Positions 22,576 through 35,102 of a stretch of DNA of 64,000 bases are shown piece by piece. The notes beneath the pieces were generated by a model, which saw nothing but the letters and a program-made list of their open reading frames with translations, searched no databases and was not told where the DNA came from. Position 1 is the first letter of the stretch; each line of letters starts with the position of its first letter. Made by a program: the position numbers and the translations under genes. Source of the stretch: Coriaria nepalensis (lineage: Eukaryota; Streptophyta; Magnoliopsida; Cucurbitales; Coriariaceae); contig CP114487.1 in the NCBI GenBank assembly GCA_027186245.1, forward strand, positions 9,171,001 through 9,235,000, in the 5' to 3' direction.

Positions 22576-25500
22576 ATGGTCGCTGGCGCGAGAATCGAAG
22601 GTGGTGGTGGGAGTGGAACTGAGGTACTCCCTGCTCGAGTTCGCAAAACCATCCAATCCATTAAAGAGATTGTTGGAAATCACTCCGATGCTGATATTTA
22701 CAGCACGCTTAGGGAAAGCAACATGGATCCTAATGAAACTGCGCAGAAGTTGCTTAATCAAGGTTGATTTTTTGTTTTTTGTTTTGTTTCCGTTTACATT
22801 TTGTTGTTGTTGCCGTTTCTGCTCGTTTATTGCGTTCCTGCACTTCCCTCTCTGTCGGTTTTAATTTTCCTTTTAAGAAAGTGCTGCTTTTTATTGCCCA
22901 GGGAAGAATATTTCGCATAATTTTTTTTTATCGGTTTTGATGCCTTCCACGTTCCTCCGACTTTCTGAACTGTGTATTGATTCATGCTTTTCTTTTTCTT
23001 AGACCCATTTCATGAAGTGAGGAGGAAAAGAGACAAGAAGAAGGAGGTACCGTTTTGTGAACTTCCTTTGCTAATCTCCAATTATGATTTTTGTTCTCAA
23101 TTCTCTTTCTACAGTAGTGTGGCATTGGATCATAAATGTTTGTTAATGGAAATTCGTTGGTCGTAGAACTACATTGTATTATGTTTGTTAATGGAAGAAT
23201 TGTCAGGATAATTTCTAGTAATGATATTAATAATGTCGGTGAGTTGGTACCATTAATCTTTTATCTGCCGAAGTATGTTATTCTATATAGCTATATAGGC
23301 TCTTCAAATTCCGAGGCTCTTGTTATTTCGATGGTGATATTGATTGCATTGAACATGTAATCATTTTAAAGTTGGTCACATTTGATAGGACCCGATCTAG
23401 AAATATAGAATTAGGGCATAATCTTTATTATGCAATAACCAAAATAACATAGGTTGGTTTACTATTTGTGAGGTAGACCGTCTCTCTCTAAGAGTTCTTA
23501 CTCTCCAAAAGCAATTCTCCCCCTAAACCTTAACCATACTAATGCTATTTATACTACTAACCGCCAATTACTAAAATATCCATAAAATAATAATAATGAC
23601 TATATTAGGTGGAAATCTAGGGGTCTAACATTACTCCCCTCCCAATGAGACACCTTGTTCTCAAGGTGGAAATCCGGAAATTGCTGTATGATGCTGATGG
23701 TCCGGAAATCGGGGGTCTAGATGGTGATGCACCAGTCCCTCCTCCCTCTCCTCCTCTGGTTCCACCATATCATCATCATCCTCATCACCGACCGTTAACA
23801 CTTGGAGCCTTCTATCCTTACAATGATGACCGGGCGAAAATTTCTCGTCACAACGAAAACACAACCCTTTGGCTCTTTTGTTCGAGATCCCTGTCTCCGT
23901 CAATGTTTTGAAACTCCCTTCTGGATGGAAGCCTACTCTCCTCTCTTTTGGCGCCTCCTTATCGACAATAATGGTTTGAATCCTAGTGCAATGGTTCCCG
24001 GTATAACCTTGGTTAACAAAACTGCCATGGCTGTTTTGTTGCTGTTTTTTGGCATTTCTCTTCTCCTCCACTTGTAATGCCAAGTCCATATACTCCCCAA
24101 GTCCCATGGGCCATAGTAACCTCAATGCTGACCGAATTTCTGGCTTCAACTCCTTTAAAAAATTTCCCTCCAAGATTTCTAGAGAGACTTCCATTAATTG
24201 GCCGGAAAGCAACTCGAAATTCTTTGGGTACTCTAACACTGTCCCCTCTTGGCGAACGACCAAGAACTGTTCGTGTAAGTCCCCATCTTGCGAGGGCCAA
24301 AACCTTACCATTACCCGTTGCTTGAACTCCATCCATGACCCAACGGGTTGGCGATACTCACACCATTGAAACCATGACAACACCGGCCACTCCAAACAGA
24401 GACCTGTTGCCTGCAGCTTTTCCTCTTCGGAGAGCCCATTAATCGTGAAGTATCTTTCCACCATGTAGATCCATGCTGCTGCATTCTCGCCTTCAAGAAT
24501 AGGCATTTTTAGTTTGCGAATTTGCGGGTCAACCCAAGCTCTGCCCTGCACAGCCGCGTACTGCCCCTACCTCGCCCATGGGGGTTCTATCGGAACCCTA
24601 AAATCAGCCATCGGCACCCTTACCTCCCCACTCGTGGCAGTTCCTGCCGCATAACCACCTATAGGGCCTTGCTCCGCCCCGTTTTCTCCTGGCCATAATT
24701 GAAACCTTTCGGCTGACCCCCACGAAGACGCTGCTGTCCTTGGGCCTCCACCCAGTCCGCCGCCAAACTCACCCCACAGAGGCACTGCAGGCCTTGAACC
24801 ATCGCCAGTTCGCCACCGAACTCTCCCCTAGCCAAGCCATCAGGGCCCGCGCCCACCGGCGCGCCACCTGCTGCCAGTTCCCCCCTGTAGTTTGCTCGCC
24901 TCCACTGTGACTGTCATGGCTGCCTTCTCCTGCGATGCCCCCTACTGCCGACCATGACTGCCCATAAGTTGGTCAGTTTTTCCAACATGGCTTCCAACGA
25001 CGAAAACTGTTGTTGTACTGCTGAGAAGCATTCTTCGATCATTGTTTTAATCGCCCTCACTTCGCTCTCCAATTTTTCCTCGAGTGCTTCTACCTTCTTT
25101 GCAGCCATCGTCCCAAGATTATGCTATGATACCAATCTGACAGGACCCAATCTAGAGATATAGAATTAATGCTAATCTTTATTATGTAATAACCAAAGTA
25201 ACATAGGTTGGTCTGCTATTCGAGAGATAGACCGTCTCTCCCTAAGAGTTCTTACTTTCCAAAATCAATTCCCCCCCTAAACCCTAACCATACTACTGCT
25301 ATTTATACTACTAACAACCAATTACTAAAATAGTCATAAAATAATAATAATGACTATATTAGGTGGAAATCTGGGGGTCTAACAGAATTTCAGAGTCCCA
25401 TTATCTATTAAAGACTGTTAGTATTCTGTATTTGTATTATCAGGTCTGTGCATTTTTGAGGTTCTTGTTAAAGTTACTGTGTTTTTTTATTTCTCGTGTC

Positions 25501-28500
25501 AAATTTTTTTTACTACTTTGATTACTAAAACAATTGATTGTGATATAGAAAATAATGTAAAACAACAGCTGTAGAATCCATGAGTCTGGCTCATGGATTG
25601 TTTTAAAGCCAAATTTACCTTTTTACACCTTGTCATTGGGTAGAAGATGTTATCTGTCATAAGAGGATTCATTATGAAATTTTTTTTACTACGTTGTGCA
25701 ACTTTTTTATTTGTGTTTTTAATACTGCGGTACATTCTTGAAGTAAAAACAAATTGGAGAACAGCTTATGTTTGATATCTCTTTGTATTGCCTTAGTAAC
25801 TCATGTTTTAATACCGAAATTTGATTTCAGAATGTACCAATTAATCGTTCTGTGGGTCCACGGAGGTATTATGAGGATGCTGGGCAAGGGACAAGGTTTC
25901 ATCCTTCTTTTGCTCGCAATGTTCGCATAGCGGGGTATTCCAGGAACGCTTTGCATGGTAAGTGCTAGATATGTATATATTTTTATGTATAAACCATCAA
26001 TAGTTTCCACGCCAGACTGTCCGGAAAAGATCTTTTAAAATTTAGGGGTAAAATTTATTACTTTGAAGTTCTTGCCCCCACAATCTCTATCGCTCAATTC
26101 TCAATTTCTCCTAAGTCACATGCAATTTCACCACTTCAGACTTCAATAATCAATTCTGCCCCCACAAATTTTCCAAAATTTAAATTTTAAACCCTAACAA
26201 AATTTTATATTACTGTCCCCGTAAAGTTTCCTAATTCTAATTCTTTTATAACAAAATACAAAATTGATATATTTATTATATATTAGACATTTAAAATCTG
26301 TATGTTTTATTTATTTATTAAGAATTTGTTTGATAATTTACGTTTACTATACCACGGGGGCTTCTTCTCCGCACCCCCAAGAATTTTCTAACTTAAACTC
26401 TACAGTCTCCCCCCATTATACCGAAATCTTAGATCCGCCACTGGCCACAGTAGTTTCTCATTTGTAAGGAAATATCTTGCTAACTTCCAATGTCTTGGTA
26501 AAACATGGTAACAAAACATTCCCCTGTATTGTTTTTAAATGGAAGTTAGTGCTTGTTAGAATAGTGTCTGTCAGCTTATGGAGAGGATTCAACCAGTTGC
26601 AGTGGTGGTAATGATAACATGTGTTTTAAGTTGCACAATCAATGTGTTTAGAGGGGATATTTTGTGTTCCATCAGTCTCAATTGTGCTATTTTGAACTGA
26701 ACTGATAGTTTCTTTTGATTTAATCAATACTCAATGCAGGAACTAGCAGAGAGTTTCGTGTTGTGAAAGACAACAGAGTTCTTAGAAATACAAATGGAGA
26801 ACTAAAGCCTGTTGCACTGCAACTATCAACGTCCACTGATAAGGTGTCTGCAAATGCTCAAGAAAAGGGGTATGTTTGGCGCACTTATATTTCTCTCTCT
26901 AGGCTCATTAGTATTACTTACTCTGATGCTTTGTGCCAAGATATCATATTCATATACATTGTAGTCAGTGTAATGGATATTCATATACATTGTACTCTGA
27001 CTGCAAATATTATTTTTGTTGATTTCTCTGATTAGGACGTTGTAGTCAGTGTAATGGATATATATATATATATATATATATATTTTCTTTTTTTCTTTTT
27101 TTCTTTTGGAAGATGCTGAAAAACACTTGGGGCCTGTTTGCAGCAAATTCTTAAAACAATTTTCTATTTTTTGTATTTATGACTTGGCACATTATTAAAA
27201 TTTTATCCCTTTGCTTTTTAATAACTAAATTTATACCGTCAAAGGTATAAGAAATTACAAACTCATTTAAAAACGAACCTAAAAAAAAGGTCCGATTCTG
27301 AAAAGTTTAATTAATTTGTCTGTTGGGGTAAAAGTCGAATTGTTAATAAGTTTGGGGACAAAAGTTTAATTATCATAAATACGTTTTTAAATTTATAAAC
27401 ACAAAAATCATTTTATGAATTTGTCACCAAACAGTCCTTCGTTTTTCTTACAAAATCTGAAAAGGAAGAAACAAAAACTTGGACGATTTAATGTCTATAT
27501 GTGCTCCATTTTTTCAAACTGTGAACCCTTCCCGTTAGTCAAGTGCAAAAATATTGTGAGTTTTATAATTAGGAAACTTAATTTTATAGTGTGTTGTACT
27601 CCAATTTCAGCCCCACGGGAACATTGGGTAGTCAGAAACCCTCTGGTGGGCGGATCTCTTCTCATGCATCACATGGGCCTGCTGAGCTGCACCAGAAAAA
27701 TGCTCTAGATAATAACTCAACTGGAACCAGTAGGAAACAAGTAGTGGAGGAAAAGCGGGCAGCACCTGTGACTTCAGCTTCACAGGTCCAGGTAGGGAAG
27801 TCAAACAATCCTCATCAGCATTCTGCAATGTTGCCATCAACCAGTTCTGCTCTAGGGGTGTATTCATCTGCTACAGATCCTGTTCATGTACCATCTCCTG
27901 ATTCCAGGCCATCTGCCTCAGTTGGAGCCATTAAGCGTGAAGTTGGGGTGGTGGGTATCCGCCGACAGTCGTCTGATAACTCTTCAAATCAGTCGTCTGT
28001 ACCTAGTGGTTCTTTTTCGAATTCACTGCCACAGAGGGATGCTTCTTCAACAGAACCATTTCGACCTTTTAGTTCTATTGCCAAATCTGACCCACCAAGT
28101 CAAACGTCTAATTCAGCGCTGCCCACTATGCTGGGTACTAGATCTTTTTTAAGTAATCAGCATAGCACCAGGCAGCATCAACAACCTGCAGGTCATCAGA
28201 GAGGTATACCTGTAAATATTGGTTATGTGCCTATTTAAATGCTAAATTATGTGCCTGCTGTTTCATCTAGGAATTCTTATCATCACTTTTATTTTCTACA
28301 GGAAGGAATCTTAGAATCACTAATTTGGTTCTCTTTTTCTTGTTTCGAAATGTGTCGCCTTTTATGGAAACTATGTGAGAAGTTATGCCAGCCTTATGGT
28401 GAAACCTCCTTAATTGATGAAATGGTCATATTATGTCAGGATGCTAACACAGTACTTTTGCTTTTGGGAGATAACTAATTGTCTAAAAATCGTATTAAGC

Positions 28501-31064
28501 ATACAGCAGATATATAGTCATAATTTGTGTACTTTATTAGGAAGTTTACTATATCATTAGAGAGTGTTAATTACAGATTCTTAATGCAGCTTCACAGCCT
28601 AATAAGGAGTGGAAACCTAAATCAAGTAAAAAATCTGGTGTTAACAACCCCGGTATAATTGGAACACCTGCAAAGACAGTGTCTCCACCTGCAGATGATC
28701 CCAAGTTATTGGCATCTGAAGCAGCTAATTTGCAAGATAGGCTCTCTGGATTAAACATGTCTGAGAACCAGAATGTTATCATAGCACAGCATATTCGAGT
28801 CCCTGAGGCAGAACGCTGTCAACTGATCTTCGGCAGCTTTAGGGCAGACTCTGATTCTTCCAAGGATGTAGTATCTGAACTTCAAGCTTCAAGGGCTACA
28901 GAAGAACCCAATGAAGATCCTACAACCAGGTTTGCACCATCTTTATGTCTGTCATGATAACTTGATGGTTTCTAAGCAATTGGTTCCCTACAGTATCTGT
29001 CTTTGTTTACTCTCTGATTTACTTTTTGTGCGATGTATATGCAGTTTGTCAGTGTCTGCTCCAGAGTCCTCTGCTGATGATGTTTCTGGCAGCAAGCAGG
29101 TAGTTTTACTGGAGGATCAGGCCCGAAATCCAGGAACTGATTCTTCTTTGTCTGAACTTCAGTTATCTGATAAAAGAGAATCTTCAAGTCCTCAGGACTT
29201 CGACAATTATGCGGAGGTCGGGTTGGTCCAGGAAAGCAATCCGTCATATACTCCTGAGCTTCAGCACCATGATCCTTCTGTTCTGCCAGGATTTTCGGTA
29301 AGTTCAGACCTAGTACATTGTTGATCTTACAGTAATTCACTTTGGAGTTTAGGGATTGGAGTATTGTTGATCTTTGCCATTGGTCTCAAACCGAATAACC
29401 AGGAGATAGTTTTTTGCAAAGTAGGAGATTTTTGCCTGTATGTGAGTTTGGGGGAGTTTTTCTGATGCTTCTGCATTTGCAAGCAGGCATATGATCCACA
29501 GACTGGTTATGATATTCCTTATTTCAGACCTACACTGGATGAAACTGTACGAATGCAGGGCATACGGTCTCCTCAAGATGTAAGTTCTGTTGCTTACTCC
29601 TATCCCCTGAGAAACTGCTAGATACATTCCTGATCATTTATATTCCATTTCATATTACCGAATTACGCAATCCGTTCATTCTTACATATGCAAGCCTAAT
29701 TTAGTTATGCTATTTGACTATATTTTAGTTGTCCTTAAAGCAGCTAATTTTCTAATGATAACAAGCTTTTATTTTGATCTCTCAATACAGGTCTTGAGCT
29801 CACATACTGCGAACAGCATCCCTGCATCAACAATTGGTATGGTACAACAGCAACAACCTCAGTTGGCCCAGATGTACCCACAAGTCCATGTTTCTCATTT
29901 TGCAAATCTTATGCCATATAGGCAGTTCCTCTCCCCAGTTTATGTGCCCCCCATGGCTATGCCTGGCTATTCCAATAACCCTGCATACCCTCATCCATCT
30001 AATGGCAGCAGCTACTTGCTGATGCCTGGTGCTAGTTCTCCCCATCTCACTGCTAATAATCTCAAGTATGGAATCCAGCAATTCAAGCCCGTTCCTGCTG
30101 GAAGTCCTACAGGGTTTGGGAGCTTTAATAACCCTACAGGGTATGCTATAAATGCTCCTCCTGGGATAGTTGGGGGTCCTGCTGGAATGGACGATTCTTC
30201 TAGAATTAAATACAAGGATGGCAACCTCTATGTTCCAAATCCTCAGGTAGTTAGTACATAACTGTGTTGAGTTCTTTAGTTTATAAACTATCATGGCATA
30301 AATGAGCTAAATGATAATTATGCGAGTAAATTCGATTTTAATGTCTTTAGTTGATTAAAGATTGTAACGTTTCTATTTTTATTTTTGTGATAGGCGTGAG
30401 ACTAAGAGATTGATTGAAAGGCCAAAACAGTGTTCAGGAATGATTATTGGGATAATTAACATAGCTCTGATTTTTATAATTCTATATATTGATGTTGGTC
30501 ATGAGGGAATTAGACAATGGTTTAAATATCTTTTAAGTTCTTAACTTTATATACAGCTTCCAAATTGAGTAATCAGAGCTTAAGATGTCGCCAATTGGAT
30601 GCATTTGTTAGAATTTAGCCAATTGTTTTATGCTTCTTCCAAGTTTTGAGCATTTGAGATTTAAAAAAGTCCTGTCCTGAAATTTGGAAGCTTATTTTTC
30701 TTCTCTTATTTTCTTATGGCAGGCAGAAACATCTGAAATTTGGATTCAAAACCCAAGGGAAATTCCCGGCTTGCAATCAACTCCATACTACAACATGCCA
30801 GGACAAACTCCTCATGGTGCTTATTTACAATCTCATACTGGTCATGCCTCCTTTAATGCTGCAGTCCCACAATCTTCGCACATGCAATTTCCTGGATTAT
30901 ACCATCCTCCACAACCTGCTGCCATTGCCAGTCCTCACCACTTAGGCCCACCAGGTGTTGGCGGCAATGTCGGAGTAGGGGTGGCTGCTGCCTCTCCTGG
31001 CCCACAAGTGGGTGCCTATCAGCAGCCCCAATTGGGTCATCTAAACTGGACAACTAACTTCTGA
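22576..31064 (+). CDS. GIP1L: GBF-interacting protein 1-like (DUF1296)
   Basis: GIP1-type proteins were described as cofactors that enhance DNA binding by G-box bZIP factors. Ten exons: 22576-22762, 23003-23046, 25831-25957, 26740-26869, 27611-28203, 28590-28929, 29045-29297, 29487-29579, 29791-30246, 30723-31064; 2565 nt, 854 aa. The GIP1_N/DUF1296 domain is at about residues 18-78 (VRKTIQSIKEIVGNHSDADI; NMDPNETAQKLLNQDPFHEV; RRKRDKKKE). The rest is low-complexity, Ser/Pro/Gln-rich, with the family's conserved blocks NKEWKPKSS, ENQNVIIAQHIRVPE, AYDPQTGYDIPYFRP and the C-terminus QQPQLGHLNWTTNF. Exon 6 must use the acceptor before 28590: an AG 13 nt upstream would bring in a stop. Intron 2 (2.8 kb) carries an LTR element and intron 4 a MITE-like sequence. 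Confidence 0.93.
23383..23630 (-). repeat. 3' LTR of the gag-only element
   Basis: 248 bp, starting TGTTAGACCCC and ending TCA on the minus strand. It is about 90% identical by eye to the repeat at 25138-25384. Confidence 0.9.
23634..23643 (-). other. Polypurine tract
   Basis: The minus strand reads GGGAGGGGAG three bases before the 3' LTR, the expected place for plus-strand priming in an LTR element. Confidence 0.8.
23661..25108 (-). pseudogene. Gag gene of the LTR element (frameshifted)
   Basis: The minus-strand frame from the ATG at 25108 begins MAAKKVEALEEKLESEVRAI, a coiled-coil start common in plant Gypsy gag proteins. After frame breaks a long frame (24551-23661) carries the retrotransposon gag domain (KLKMPILEGENAAAWIYMVE; WMEFKQRVMVRF) and a zinc knuckle CFRCDEKFSPGHHC. 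It ends in an acidic tail (DEDDDDMVEPEEE) just before the polypurine tract. Gag would build the particle that packages element RNA. The interruption of the N-terminal part suggests this copy no longer makes full-length protein. Confidence 0.8.
25123..25134 (-). other. Primer-binding site, initiator-Met tRNA type
   Basis: The minus strand reads TGGTATCATAGC three bases inside the 5' LTR. The plant initiator-methionine tRNA site is TGGTATCAGAGC, so this has one mismatch. Confidence 0.85.
25138..25384 (-). repeat. 5' LTR of the gag-only element
   Basis: 247 bp, starting TGTTAGACCCC and ending GTCA on the minus strand; partner of the repeat at 23383-23630. Confidence 0.9.
27057..27083. repeat. 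(TA)n microsatellite
   Basis: TA run in intron 4 of the GIP1-like gene. Confidence 0.9.
27129..27437. mobile_element. MITE-like element in GIP1-like intron 4
   Basis: Ends form an imperfect inverted repeat of about 30 bp: the left reads CTGTTTGCAGCAAATTCTTA and the reverse complement of the right CTGTTTGGTGACAAATTCAT, both continuing into T/A-rich sequence. It is about 310 bp with no coding capacity. The target-site duplication is unclear (possibly CTT), so the superfamily is open. Confidence 0.5.
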
Positions 31065-31071
31065 AATGAGG

Positions 31072-31113
<42 letters not shown>

Positions 31114-32600
31114 GAATCTATCCCCCTTTCAGACGAGGGTTTGAAGTAGCTATAGAAGGTTCTTTAAGTTTTGCTAAAAAGTGTATTACCTCAAAACATT
31201 ATCTTATTCAATGCAAGCATGTGTTGTTCATTTTGAATTTGATTTGTTCACCATTTGTGGACGTGCTATTACTATTTTGCACACTTATCCCGCATGTGAG
31301 GTGGGACTGTAAATCTCACTAGAATGTTTTTTTGCTAATTCCAATGGTAAGTTCTTGGTTTGAAGTTTAACGGCTAAATCACATGAAAGGGCTATTACTG
31401 CTGATCTCTTTGTTTTTGGTTATAGGGGATGATTCATCTCCTTGTGGAAAAAGTGCTCTCATTGGGGGATTAAAGTTGGATGTCAGAAGCTGGTTTTGAA
31501 CGATCTGAGGTGTGATTTTTCTATTCTTTTGAGTTTTTTGTCAGATGAATAAAAAGAAAGACATGAAAGAATGAGGCTTTATTCTGTCTGATGTTCTCTT
31601 TATAGAGTACACGTATCAAGCTTTTGTCATGTATCCATTTATCTTCTTTAACAGATCTGTCATCTTCCTGATGCCCCTTTCCTTGGGATCGCCAAAACAC
31701 ATTATCTCTTCCTTTTTTTTGCCTGTTCCTTCATGCATAATGCACGTCCAACCCACAGTTAACCTTTAGCCTTAGCCATCCCTGTAAGCTTATTTTGTTC
31801 TTTACCAAAAGCTTCTTTATATGATCATCATCATCATGGGAATTCATGAATGTTGAACCATAATAATAATAATTATACAATAGTTATAATAGTAATTCTA
31901 CAACTTCTTGACTGCATTGTTATTGTATTCTGTTTTTCGGCTTGAACTTGGATTAGTGTGAAATTAGTTTTTGACAAACTTAAACTCATGTAGTAATGTA
32001 ATGTAAGCTGTATTTTCCAAAGAAAAAGAGAGAAACTTAGAAGAAGCCATACGGATCATAGACAGGCATATATGTTAAAGTGCTTGTACAGGTTATAAAG
32101 GGGTTAGAAGCTGTTGTACTAGAAGAGAATATTGCAAGCTTTATTTTTGGTTGGGATTGGCAAATATTTTGTCTAAAGATGAAGTGAGAGAAGAGGTATG
32201 TGTGATTTTGCATGCGTCAGTTGTCAGTCAAGTCTTTCCATGGCGGTCCTCTTTTTCTATAAGCAGCTTCTCTATACGCATGCTTTGTTTCAATGTTTCT
32301 TTTAACAACAGAAAAGAAGAGGAGATCAGCACAGTGACTGGGACTGCTTTCTCAATCGCATTATATTCTGCTCTGTGCTTTTTAGCTTCTCTACAGGCAT
32401 GTGTAATTTTGTTTGTGCACCAATACCATCATGCCTATTGCTCTGCACAGGTTGCTCTTTTCATTTTTGGTGAAATCCATGCGAGGAAGGCAAAAAAAGG
32501 GCAAGACAAAATTATGGGGGAGATGTTCTTAAATTTTGTTACAATTATAAATATCATTTATATAAAAATATTATTTATAATTATGATGAGTTAGATGCAT
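31065..32600. other. 3' flank of the GIP1-like gene
   Basis: Sequence after the stop codon contains an intron-like interval and a G/A-rich stretch near 31430-31510 that could be a spliced 3' UTR exon. No independent gene is supported. Confidence 0.4.
31074..31110. repeat. (AT)n microsatellite in GIP1-like 3' UTR
   Basis: An AT run that starts about 10 bases after the stop codon, so it should be in the transcript's 3' UTR. Confidence 0.9.
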
Positions 32601-33941
32601 CTTATGCATCCAACAAGAATTTTTCGTTTTCACAAGTATATATTTTTGAAATTCTGACAACGATGGCCTCCACTAGTAAATGTCCTGTCTAAGTATCCAA
32701 TGATACACTAGTATCCAATGATACAACAAATCACACTGTTTTATGAGCCGACAGATAAAATCTTGTCCATGTTGGTTCTTCGTCATTTTATTCATTAATA
32801 TGATCAAATCAAGAATTGTGATATCCCATCCATCCCAAGTAATCGTGGTGATAGCAATGGACGTCAATCGAATAGCTCTCGAGTGCATGTTCCTTCATTG
32901 GTTGATGCCATAGACGACGTTGATATTGGCCATTTTAATTCATTTGCTATACGACAAAAAATGAACAGAAACTTGTAAGAATTACCCTTTGATCCATCGT
33001 TTTGGGACTTACTAAGATACATAGACATGATGAGAACAATGTTCCGAGTGCATGTTTACATCATCATAGCCCCCGTAGTATTTATTCCTAGAGTATTTTG
33101 AAAATTCCTATGTTCTAGATTATAATTATGACCTTGGATAAGTGAGTGACGAGACTTAAGACTTTAGTTTATATAATTCAATGTTACTCGGATTAATATG
33201 GCAAGTGTTGTAATGTTAAAAGTTTAATGATTTGGCATCCTAAAAATCAAATCAATGAGTGAGAGAATCATGAGTTTTAACAACTTTTATCGGTTCCATT
33301 TTATCACACGCAGAAATAATTGTATAACAAATTGCCATTATGTAAAAATGGAAGCATACTATATAACCTTAAAGAAAGAAATATACTTAACATGTTTGAT
33401 GTTAGTTATAAGTTTAAATTTTGCAAGAACTTAAGCTCATGTCAATCTCTTAATTGTTACTCGTAGGATAAAATTTAAGACTAAGTGGTCTACTATAAAA
33501 GTTCATTAGCTAAAACAAAATATGCATGATGAAGAGTTAAGTAGCGTTGACATATATCTTGATTCCTCTAGCACATGTTAGTAGTGACGGGTCTAATCCC
33601 ATTGATTGATAGTGGAAATGTGTAGTAGACTCTACACCCACCAACAATTCTACTAGGGTCAGTTCTTGTGTAGGTAAGGTATAGGTTGGGTTGATGATTT
33701 AAGGGAAGTAGAAATATATAGAGGAAGTCATAAGACCTAATATTTTTCTTAGCTGTGGGTCCCTTAGAGAAATGGCCATCATCCCTTCATGATGTGAAAG
33801 GAATCGTAAACTCTTTCATTAGACCCACCACCATCCTCTTAAGGAATCTTTGAGCTTTCCTGGAGCCTAGTCTATATGTTATATGCATGCATTAAGATAC
33901 ATGCATGGCTAATTGGATTAGAGACTCATCCAAGTCGGTAG

Positions 33942-34040
33942 ATTTTTTTTATTTTTTATTTTTTATTTTTTATTTTTTATTTTTTATTTTTTATTTTTTA
34001 TTTTTTATTTTTTATTTTTTATTTTTTATTTTTTATTTTA
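33942..34040. repeat. Heptanucleotide minisatellite (ATTTTTT)n
   Basis: About 14 copies of a 7-bp unit, one A and six T, with almost no variation. Confidence 0.95.
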
Positions 34041-35068
34041 TATTTTTGGGCCCCGCTCTCTTTTCGCTTTATCAGTGAAGTCGTTTTTAAGACCCAAAAA
34101 AAAAAATAAATAATAAAAATAATAGTAAAAGCCCACCCACGTACGGTTGAAATATAAATTCTTCGTTTTTAAAATTTTCATTCTTAAAATATAATTTTTT
34201 TAAAAAATTTAACTTAATTTTAATTAATAATTTTTCAATTAATTTTATATATAATTCAGTATTCTAATTATTTACCTTAAATTATAAAAAATTTCACATC
34301 CCCCCCCCCCCCCCCTTTTTTTTTTACATTTGAAGTTTATCTCGCTAGCTAGATTGGTCCCGCTTTGGATGGTCGATTTGAGTTCCCGCTTTAGATGTCT
34401 TTTTCAATCGGTACCCTAATAGCACGTAGGGAATCGACATGAAGATGAAAGTTGACTCCACAATACAAGAAGCCCAACTTGTACCCCCTAACAAGTTTTG
34501 TATTTTACCATCTTTACTGTTTACCTTATTTTACTCAAATGCACTTTGCTTTTGACCTTGTGGTCAATGGTTAATCCATATGACTAATGACACTATTATG
34601 AGGCAATGGGAATGGTGACGACTAAAAATAAGGGTAGGCAAAAAATCTAATTTCATCTCGTCATTATAAAAGTGGAATCAGAAGAAAAAAGGTTTAAGAA
34701 AGATAAAATATATCATATGAAAAATAAGGGTAGGAAAAAGATAGATTTTTAAGAGAAATTATTTTTAAAATTTTATAAATATTTTCTTGTAATAAAATTT
34801 AGAAATTATAAGATTACTAATTAAATAAAAATGAGTTTAATGTTAAGTGATTATATATTTGATCTATTACTTTTTATTTTATTTTATTTTATTTTATTTT
34901 AAAATATAACTTTAATTACGATGGAAGATATGAGTTACTTGACTTATGTGCAACATACCAAGTGTATGTTTATAAGTATTTATTTTCACCTTTCATTTCA
35001 ATTTGTGATGTCTTCTAGATTGTATTAGTGATGCCTATTATTAGATTCCTTTTAAAGCTACATTTATT

Positions 35069-35070
<2 letters not shown>

Positions 35071-35099
<29 letters not shown>
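35071..35099. repeat. (TA)n microsatellite
   Basis: TA run in the gene-poor region. Confidence 0.9.

Positions 35100-35102
<3 letters not shown>

Larger units (their letters stand above)
23383..25384 (-). mobile_element. Gag-only LTR retrotransposon (TR-GAG-like) in GIP1-like intron 2
   Basis: A complete small LTR element of about 2.0 kb lies antisense to the host gene. It has two direct terminal repeats (23383-23630 and 25138-25384), each bounded by TG...CA on the element's strand, a primer-binding site, a polypurine tract and a broken gag reading frame. The polypurine tract follows gag by only a few bases, so protease, reverse transcriptase and integrase are absent. This is the layout of non-autonomous TR-GAG elements related to Gypsy. 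By hand count the LTRs differ at roughly 25 of 247 positions. Flanking 5-mers (acatt and gaatt) agree at only three positions, so no intact target-site duplication remains. Confidence 0.88.
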
